A DNA stretch of 64,000 bases, taken from assembly GCF_003205235.1 (NCBI RefSeq), contig NZ_QJSM01000044.1, forward strand, positions 1 through 64,000, given 5' to 3'. How positions within the stretch are numbered: position 1 is the first letter of the stretch; every line of letters begins with the position of its first letter. Positions 58,374-64,000 of this stretch are shown here, in pieces. The translations under genes and the position numbers were made by a program. The stretch comes from Thermoplasma sp. Kam2015. Its GTDB lineage: Archaea; Thermoplasmatota; Thermoplasmata; Thermoplasmatales; Thermoplasmataceae. The notes under the pieces are model-generated. The model did not search any database and was not told the origin of the DNA. It saw only the letters and a program-made list of their open reading frames with translations.

Positions 58374-59057
58374 ATGGATCCCATACCTTTTTCTCTATTT
58401 CCCAAGGCTGAACTGAACCTATTCAGCAAGAGGGGTGAAATAGATTTCAGGTACAGGATAGACGATATAGCCGCCAATAGTATCGAGCTCTACATATACT
58501 CATACTTCGTAACCCCATCCTCTAGAAACGGCAAATCGTGGATCGTATCTGGAGCTTCAGTTGGAGGTTTCCCAACTGTTTATGAGAAGAGGCTGCGCAT
58601 CCATGAAATAGACTGGAAATTCAGAAGATCCGCAGAAGGGGAGATAGACCTGCTCCTCATTTATATATCTGGAAATGGTAGCATGGCGCGTTCAGAGCTC
58701 GTTAGCGATCCAAGGGTCAGAAATGAGGATATAATAACTGCTGTGAAGCCCCTCGTAGCCGCAGCCAGGCGCTTCGGAATGCCAAAAGATGGAGCTCAGA
58801 TATCCTACGTCTATTCTGAGTTCGAGAAGACTGATGGCGAGAAGAAGCTCAATATGCCTGATGATGAAAGATATTTCAGAGTGTTGGGCCTGCTGCCGAC
58901 ATCAAACATAGGTCTCATCACGGCGGCATACCGGGAGCTAGCAAAGCAGTACCATCCAGATGTGGCTGGCGGAATCAGCGAGGAAAGAATGAAGGAGATC
59001 AATGAAGCATACGAACATGTGATATCAAAGTTAAGAAACAAAAATAATACCCGTTGA
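58374..59057 (+). CDS. Protein with a C-terminal J domain
   Basis: 227 residues. Residues about 1-155 are of unknown type (beta-rich; FRYRIDDIAANSIELYIY). Residues about 160-222 form a J domain: YFRVLGLLPTSN, then AAYRELAKQYHPDVAGG with the HPD triad, then MKEINEAYEHV. J domains recruit and stimulate Hsp70 (DnaK). In DnaJ the J domain is N-terminal; here it is at the end, so this is a class-III-type co-chaperone that may bring DnaK to whatever the N-terminal domain binds. The upstream membrane protein gene may encode its partner (inference). Confidence 0.85.
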   Translation: MDPIPFSLFPKAELNLFSKRGEIDFRYRIDDIAANSIELYIYSYFVTPSSRNGKSWIVSGASVGGFPTVYEKRLRIHEIDWKFRRSAEGEIDLLLIYISGNGSMARSELVSDPRVRNEDIITAVKPLVAAARRFGMPKDGAQISYVYSEFEKTDGEKKLNMPDDERYFRVLGLLPTSNIGLITAAYRELAKQYHPDVAGGISEERMKEINEAYEHVISKLRNKNNTR

Positions 59058-59897
59058 TCTTTATATGTCGCTACCATAACGGTATATCGTATATATTGCC
59101 CGAAAAACCTTCAATCTGTTGCAATTTGACCGCGTCATGCCTTAGGATCATGGATAGGTGACCTTAGGAAATAAAAAAATATAGAATACGATCCTTTTTT
59201 AAAACGTAAAGATAGGAACATTACCTTTTCACGGTCTGCCAATGAGGTTCAATTGCCTCGGCGCCCCTCAGTCTGAGCGGCCTAGTCATACTTGTCAGGG
59301 GCTATGAGAAAATACATCGAGCGTTATTGTCCTTTCCATCATCATCGATCATTCCTTCCTGTTATGACCGCATCCTAGATGCTCTCGAATGGCTGAAGGG
59401 CTATGGTTCTGACGCCACTCGACAGGCATCCCATGGGCCTTATCTCCTACAGGGAGAATCGGATCATTCCGTCAAGGTTGGCCTGGACGAGCAGATCGCT
59501 ATCGCCTTCATGCTCCTTCAGTGTCCTGATCCAGCCTTGTTCCACCGTGGCCTCTTCATGGCCCTTTACCGTTTTGGGGCGTATATGGATAAATATAACT
59601 ATGAGAAATAAGACCTATTGCCTCATCATCCTCTATTTTTAGATATCAGTGGATATAAGTTAATCACTTAATTTAACCCTATATTCATTTCTTATTTCTA
59701 AACATTAATGAGCAAAATTTGTATATCATGTATAATTACAACAATCATAAATTTACAGCTCTGCCTGATCCTTAAAATGGCCAATTGGACGCTATTTCGA
59801 TGTTATAATGTAAAGTTATTATTTTTAACGTTCTGATGAATAAATTTTTTAACATCAAAATTCCTCACATTATATTCTTATAATCAGCATGATAATT
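59058..59897. other. Gene-poor region with a short palindrome
   Basis: 840 bases without a supported gene. A palindrome with arms gcc-ctcag and ctgag-ggc lies at 59263-59281. A 94-codon frame at 59327-59611 and overlapping frames on both strands have no resemblance to known proteins. Probably degraded mobile or intergenic DNA; the right end is AT-rich and holds the end of the next minus-strand gene. Confidence 0.4.
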
Positions 59898-60434
59898 TTA
59901 AGAGAAAACAACAATGTAGGCCATCAAGCTGATCATTATGATCTGCAAAACAAGCTGCACAGAAGCTGTGATGGAAATGAGCCACAGCTTTCTAGATATC
60001 AGCCCCTTGCTGGACTCATCATGACCATATATGAAAAACGCGTTGGGAAGAATAAGAACATAACTCAAGATGATCAGTATTGCCGATAGGATCAAGATAA
60101 CCATGAAAAATAGATCCATAGAAAATATTCCCTCTCTCACTGCCAAAGCGTATCCAGCAACGGGTACGATAACAGAGACTGCAGGTATGAAGAACATGGT
60201 CATAGGCAACAATCTTTTACCTATGTGGTATCTTATGTCTTCATCCATGCCGGAAATCACAATGAAAAATATGAAGCCTAGGAACGCGTCGGTTCCAGTC
60301 CAGATGGCGGCTAGGAGCACATGCACATAATCAAGCATCAATATTCCGGGAAGACCCAGACCCATTAAAAGACCGATCGCCGGAATAACAACTGAAATAG
60401 ATCCAGCCTTCAAAACATCCGCATTATGTTTCAT
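59898..60434 (-). CDS. Membrane protein, tandem duplicate B
   Basis: 178 residues, five hydrophobic segments. Shares with the upstream protein the segment HVLLAAIWTGTDAFLG (His near 38, then WTGxD), the RLLPMTMFFIP motif and C-terminal helix. A conserved His next to WTG in a helix suggests a haem- or metal-binding membrane protein, reminiscent of DUF2269/CopD-type proteins, but this is pattern only. Start ATG overlaps the stop of the upstream gene (60431-60434) by 4 bases, so the two are co-translated. Confidence 0.7.
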   Translation of the reverse strand: MKHNADVLKAGSISVVIPAIGLLMGLGLPGILMLDYVHVLLAAIWTGTDAFLGFIFFIVISGMDEDIRYHIGKRLLPMTMFFIPAVSVIVPVAGYALAVREGIFSMDLFFMVILILSAILIILSYVLILPNAFFIYGHDESSKGLISRKLWLISITASVQLVLQIIMISLMAYIVVFS

Positions 60435-61030
60435 ATCGAGACACCCGTGGCAAAATGAGCCATCAGCATTATAATGGCCATCTGAAATACTACCTGAAGC
60501 AAAGAGAGCTTGAGATTAAACATTGTCAATCTTACGATTTTCTCTTGATTCTTTGCACCATGAAGAATTTCATCGTACACCCTCAATTCATTTGGCAAAA
60601 ATATTCCGATGCCTTGAATGAAAAGCACCGCAGCTATGATCAGCGCCGCTATCATATATGATGATGAAAATGGAATTGAAAGATCCATTGCGAGATACAC
60701 ACCGGCCGTTATAGTTACTGCGGCAATGGATGGCATGAAGAACAGCATCGTAGGCGTCAGTCTCATGGAGATCCTAGTTCTCTGTATGTTATTCAGGCCC
60801 TTCATCACATATGCGAAGAAAAGACCAAGCACTAGATCCATGCCGGTCCATATAGATCCAGCTAAAACATGAAAATATTCGAGTGTGTAGAAATTTCTGA
60901 AGAGAAGTATTATTAAAAGGAGGATAGGAGGAATGATAAGCATTGGCAATCCTCTCTTCATCGAAGCCCCTAAACTGAATCTATTGTCAAGAAAAATGGA
61001 AAATGGTTCTGCCGTGCTGATATTGCTCAT
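60431..61030 (-). CDS. Membrane protein, tandem duplicate A
   Basis: 199 residues with an extra soluble N-terminus of about 25 residues, then five hydrophobic helices with HVLAGSIWTGMDLVLG and RLTPTMLFFMPS, homologous to the next gene. The two may form a heterodimer. The AT-rich region upstream (61031-61292) is shared with the divergent acyl-CoA dehydrogenase gene and holds TATA-like sequences. Function unknown. Confidence 0.7.
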   Translation of the reverse strand: MSNISTAEPFSIFLDNRFSLGASMKRGLPMLIIPPILLLIILLFRNFYTLEYFHVLAGSIWTGMDLVLGLFFAYVMKGLNNIQRTRISMRLTPTMLFFMPSIAAVTITAGVYLAMDLSIPFSSSYMIAALIIAAVLFIQGIGIFLPNELRVYDEILHGAKNQEKIVRLTMFNLKLSLLQVVFQMAIIMLMAHFATGVSI

Positions 61031-61292
61031 ATGGTCCTAAGCTGTTCATATTGATATTTTTATTGTAGCATTGATTTTTAAGTAGTCTCGTTCTACCGCA
61101 TGTTCATTTCTATTCAAAAGGCACTACACAGTACCGAAATGATGCTAACAGACGCTGTGCAGCAATCTTCATGCCATTCGAACTAAAAACATAAAACAAA
61201 AATCACAAATATGATAATAATTCATATTAAAGAAAAATAATAAATACGTACTTGCAATTACTCAATAATAATGATTTAAAAGTGATGAAAGT

Positions 61293-62387
61293 ATGATGTG
61301 CCTATCAGAGGAACAGCAGATCCTCAGGGGAAGTATCAGAGATTTTGTGAAAAGATACGTGATCCCCAAGGAGAAGGATATAAGAAATGGCGATTTCCCA
61401 AGGGAAATATTCAAGAATCTGGGTAAGAATGGCTTCTTCAACGTAATGATACCGGGCTTCGGCGTTCAGGACAGCTATTCATACTCCCTTATAACCGAAG
61501 AAATAGCATCAGAATCGCCTTCGCTGGCCTGGATCTATGTGACGCATGTCGCAGCTGCCTATGCGTTATCCAAGCTGGGAAGTGAAGAACAGAGATCAGA
61601 ATACGTTGAAAAGATGGCAGATGGCAGCCTCATATCTACCATAGCCATAACCGAATCCGCATCTGGTGCAACAGCCGCTGCAGTTCAATCCAGAGCCGAA
61701 AAGGAAGGTGATTATTGGAGGATCAGCGGATCGAAGACATTCATAACCATGGCAACGGAAGCTGACGTTTTTCTTATCATGGCACGCTCGGGCAAGGATA
61801 AACCGGCCTTCACGGACTTCCTGATCAGGAGCGATGATGAAGGCTTTTCCAGATCTTCGTCCCTGTATGGAAGTGGACTTCCCGGCATTGGCTGGGGAGA
61901 AATAAACTTTGAAAATATGAGGATCGGACCGGAACGCGTGCTTGGAAATGAAGGTGAGGGAATAAAGATAATACCAACCATTGCCAAGGTTTTCACAATA
62001 GGCGCAGCGTCCATATCGCTGGGCATAATGGACGCCATAAACGCCCGCGTCATGGAACACATCAAGGAGAGAAAGATAAATGGATCCGCGCTCATTTCAT
62101 TCCAGTCTGTTCAGGACAAATTCATGCATATGTATGCAGACGCACAGGCAGCCAGTGCGCTGATATACAGGGCCGTAATAAACGAGGATATCAAACTCTC
62201 ATATGCAGCAAAGTTGTTTGCCAGCGAGAGAGCCATAGAGAACGCAGTAGTTGCCTCGAAACTGTTCGGTGCCAATGGTTACGATAGATCCGTGGGAATT
62301 CCGAAATACGTTGACGATGCACTTGCCGTACCACTTCACTTCATAAACAATGACATACTGATCGGCCTCTTCACAAACTCGCTATAA
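61293..62387 (+). CDS. Acyl-CoA dehydrogenase-like flavoprotein
   Basis: 364 residues. N-terminal helical domain; middle domain with ISTIAITESASGATAAAVQSRA-type segment near 110-128 and GSKTFITMA near 148 (FAD binding); C-terminal helices with LFGANGYDRSVGIPKYVDDAL. Members oxidise acyl-CoA to enoyl-CoA, passing electrons to ETF. At the place where the catalytic Glu of medium-chain enzymes is found (YEGT after RDA), the sequence is FINND, so that Glu is absent; the base may be elsewhere, as in isovaleryl-CoA dehydrogenase, or activity differs. No ETF gene is near. Confidence 0.88.
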   Translation: MMCLSEEQQILRGSIRDFVKRYVIPKEKDIRNGDFPREIFKNLGKNGFFNVMIPGFGVQDSYSYSLITEEIASESPSLAWIYVTHVAAAYALSKLGSEEQRSEYVEKMADGSLISTIAITESASGATAAAVQSRAEKEGDYWRISGSKTFITMATEADVFLIMARSGKDKPAFTDFLIRSDDEGFSRSSSLYGSGLPGIGWGEINFENMRIGPERVLGNEGEGIKIIPTIAKVFTIGAASISLGIMDAINARVMEHIKERKINGSALISFQSVQDKFMHMYADAQAASALIYRAVINEDIKLSYAAKLFASERAIENAVVASKLFGANGYDRSVGIPKYVDDALAVPLHFINNDILIGLFTNSL

Positions 62388-62567
62388 GGCTGTAGATCAG
62401 TATCATGACTGTCTAACATTACAATTTTCTATTTTTGATCATACAAATTCATGAGGATCATCGAAAATCTCATGGCCGTCTTATTTGAATCCCGATATAG
62501 TCTGGAAAGTAATATTGCATACTATTAACCTAGTGAGGAAAATATACAATATCATAGCTGTATAATT

Positions 62568-63161
62568 TCATCTGTTAATTTCTTTAATATCGTGCGCATG
62601 GGTTCCTATCAAGTTCGTTATAAAGATCAATGCAGCAAGGGCAATGGAAACGTATGCAAGCACGGAGAGCTGAACGGCTAGGTTTGTCTGCCCACTCTTC
62701 TCATATAATACAGCCACAGCAACCACCTCAAGTAGGAAAAGAGTTGAAACGATTATCGGCATCGAAATGCCTCTGCCTCTCCTAGTGAGGGATCTTCCAG
62801 ACAGATACCGTGATATCAATGCAAGCGGGGAGGTGACGAGAAAACTTACCATGCCCAGAAATGCATAATCAAGTACCATGTGCAGGTCATATATGATGAG
62901 GAATGCCAGGATGACTCCAAACAGTGCTATGGAAAAGCTGAAAAGTGTGCTCTTATTCATTAGATAATATCCCGCTATGGAGAAGATGAATGCACCCGGT
63001 ATCAGTCCCTCCAGCAGTGGCACAAGCTGCCTGGGATCTCCTATCAGGTATATTATGTTGAATGCATAGGCTATAGCCAGAATGGTGAAACCAGCATATA
63101 TAGAAAATGCAATTATATAGAGTGCTTGTTCAATGCCTTCTGTTCCTTTCGTATACCTCAC
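62568..63161 (-). CDS. Membrane protein, about six helices
   Basis: 197 residues from GTG 63161; a start at ATG 63188 would add nine residues (MVPCYSGWE) that are the shifted frame of the end of the upstream gene and are less likely. Hydrophobic helices at about 12-35, 45-68, 72-92, 95-115, 140-160 and 168-190. ggaggtgag at the start gives a strong ribosome binding site. Unknown function. It overlaps or abuts the C-terminal tail of the phosphoesterase frame (63130-63261). Confidence 0.65.
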   Translation of the reverse strand: MRYTKGTEGIEQALYIIAFSIYAGFTILAIAYAFNIIYLIGDPRQLVPLLEGLIPGAFIFSIAGYYLMNKSTLFSFSIALFGVILAFLIIYDLHMVLDYAFLGMVSFLVTSPLALISRYLSGRSLTRRGRGISMPIIVSTLFLLEVVAVAVLYEKSGQTNLAVQLSVLAYVSIALAALIFITNLIGTHAHDIKEINR

Positions 63162-63261
63162 CTCCCATCCAGAATAGCACGGCACCAACCACAGCGATTA
63201 TGATAAAGTAGGCCGGACTGTAGTAAAACGGCGTATAGGAAATATCATGCTCTATGAAGAT

Positions 63262-64000
63262 TCAATAATGCAGGGACGAAAGAGTAACGTTGGAGGCGCC
63301 TTCCCTGGGGTATGGAAGCACGCCATAGCTGTACTGGGGTACAAATGGAAACGTCCCAGAAAAATTATAATCGATCACCTTTGGATCGATTGACAAATGC
63401 AAATTTGGCGGGAGGTGTTGTTCACTCTGGAGATCTATGGGTGGTCTGGCTACGCAGCCATTCTTATATGGCATGCTGAAATCGAACATGTCAAGCGGTA
63501 TTTTTGATAGAGACACGAACTTGTTCAGTGCTGGAATTTCCCAATTATAATCGATAAATGCGATTATCGATGTGTGTGTCATAACGGTGTTGGAAACGTA
63601 ATCCTCCTTGGCAAATGGCGATACCAGTATCATTGGAAGGCGCATTCCTAGCTGCACGCCATCCATCATCGGAGGATCGACCTGGTCATAGAAGCCGCCC
63701 GGATCATCATATGTGATGAAGATGGCCGTTGAGTTCCATGACGGACTTTCCTCTATCTCGTTGATCAGGTAAGCCAGCCATATCTCCCCCTTTTCAACGT
63801 TGCTGGGCGGTGCCTGGCTGAATCCAGGCGGGCCCTCTGAGAAAACGTAACTGACCGCAGGCAGCGAGTTGTTTTGCGCCTCCGATATTAGATCAGACCA
63901 GCTCAGCAGATGTCCGGAATATTGATTCCAGTTTGAAATGTAATGCTGCATGTTATCAAAGTTTCCTGTTGTATTGTTCTGTACATATATATTCCAGCTT
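63262..64000 (-). CDS. Secreted phosphoesterase (PF04185-like), 5' end outside the window
   Basis: The frame is open to the window edge, so the N-terminus is missing; at least 245 residues are seen. Motifs of the phospholipase C/acid phosphatase family: ITYDDPGGFYDQVDPP (metal and phosphate ligands) and MRLPMILVSPFAKEDYVSN, then THTSIIAFIDYN. Cleaves phosphate esters outside the cell in acid (inference). The frame ends with TGA at 63262-63264, but continues in the same frame for 43 codons to a TGA at 63130-63132. That extension contains a hydrophobic helix (YFIIIAVVGAVLFWMGG) and a basic end (YERNRRH), i.e. a C-terminal membrane anchor. The internal TGA is thus a probable nonsense mutation or readthrough site. 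Confidence 0.85.
   Translation of the reverse strand, partial: SWNIYVQNNTTGNFDNMQHYISNWNQYSGHLLSWSDLISEAQNNSLPAVSYVFSEGPPGFSQAPPSNVEKGEIWLAYLINEIEESPSWNSTAIFITYDDPGGFYDQVDPPMMDGVQLGMRLPMILVSPFAKEDYVSNTVMTHTSIIAFIDYNWEIPALNKFVSLSKIPLDMFDFSMPYKNGCVARPPIDLQSEQHLPPNLHLSIDPKVIDYNFSGTFPFVPQYSYGVLPYPREGASNVTLSSLHY

Noticed and set aside
59327-59611. 94-residue frame in the gene-poor region
   Set aside because: No family resemblance, other frames equally open, no promoter or binding site; kept only as part of a region note.

Overview
The window is chromosomal DNA of a thermoacidophilic archaeon of the order Thermoplasmatales, most likely a Thermoplasma close to T. acidophilum. The best evidence is a full-length tricorn protease whose Ser/His/Ser/Glu catalytic residues sit at exactly the spacing known for the T. 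acidophilum enzyme. Supporting evidence is a stand-alone 23S rRNA gene (rRNA genes are unlinked in Thermoplasma), archaeosine TGT, ABCE1, DRG-type GTPase, archaeal RFC small subunit, a Hef-type helicase, and leaderless genes with a TATA box about 25 bp before the start codon. I cannot fix the species from sequence alone.

Layout. 1-4.3 kb is an accessory, partly decayed region: an unknown gene, a broken C2H2 zinc-finger gene, a CARF/winged-helix regulator split over two overlapping frames, and a Csx1-type CARF-HEPN ribonuclease, with no CRISPR array in sight. 4.4-18.9 kb is core genome: ClC transporter, sulfide:quinone oxidoreductase with DUF1641, two transporters, a glycosyltransferase with an odd start, an MBL-fold protein, B12-dependent ribonucleotide reductase, the formimino-folate trio (formiminotransferase, cyclodeaminase, formate-THF ligase) and Mrp/NBP35. 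19.0-22.1 kb is the 23S rRNA gene on the minus strand with its processing stem, promoter and T-rich terminator. 22.2-47.0 kb is housekeeping: MoaE, tRNA-Gln, cytochrome bd (CydAB), TenA, sugar-phosphate nucleotidyltransferase, DRG, tricorn, radical SAM protein, ABCE1-TgtA, geranylgeranyl reductase family protein, PadR regulator, glutamine synthetase, RfcS and Hef helicase.

47.1-54.4 kb is a genomic island anchored at a tRNA-Ala(CGC) gene. It starts with two tiny genes and a type III restriction-modification operon (Mod, Res), followed by three small gene modules (PD-(D/E)xK-like protein; zinc-ribbon-like protein plus membrane protein; peptidase E). Each module is bounded by a 38-bp direct repeat ending in the 3' end of the tRNA gene. 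The DNA is visibly more AT-rich than the flanks. I read it as serial insertion at one attachment site, a cassette-like defence island without a visible integrase.

54.4-61 kb is low in genes: a field of about 82-bp repeats with hairpins, a diverged paralogue of the first gene of the window, a dead IS4-type transposase, a protein with a C-terminal J domain, and a tandem pair of related membrane proteins. 61.3-64 kb carries an acyl-CoA dehydrogenase-like protein, a membrane protein and the end of a secreted phosphoesterase whose C-terminal membrane anchor is cut off by a single in-frame TGA.

No CRISPR array, integrase or intact transposase was found. The most interesting items are the tRNA-Ala repeat-bounded cassettes, the hairpin repeat field beside an uncharacterised two-member family, and the CRISPR-less CARF pair.
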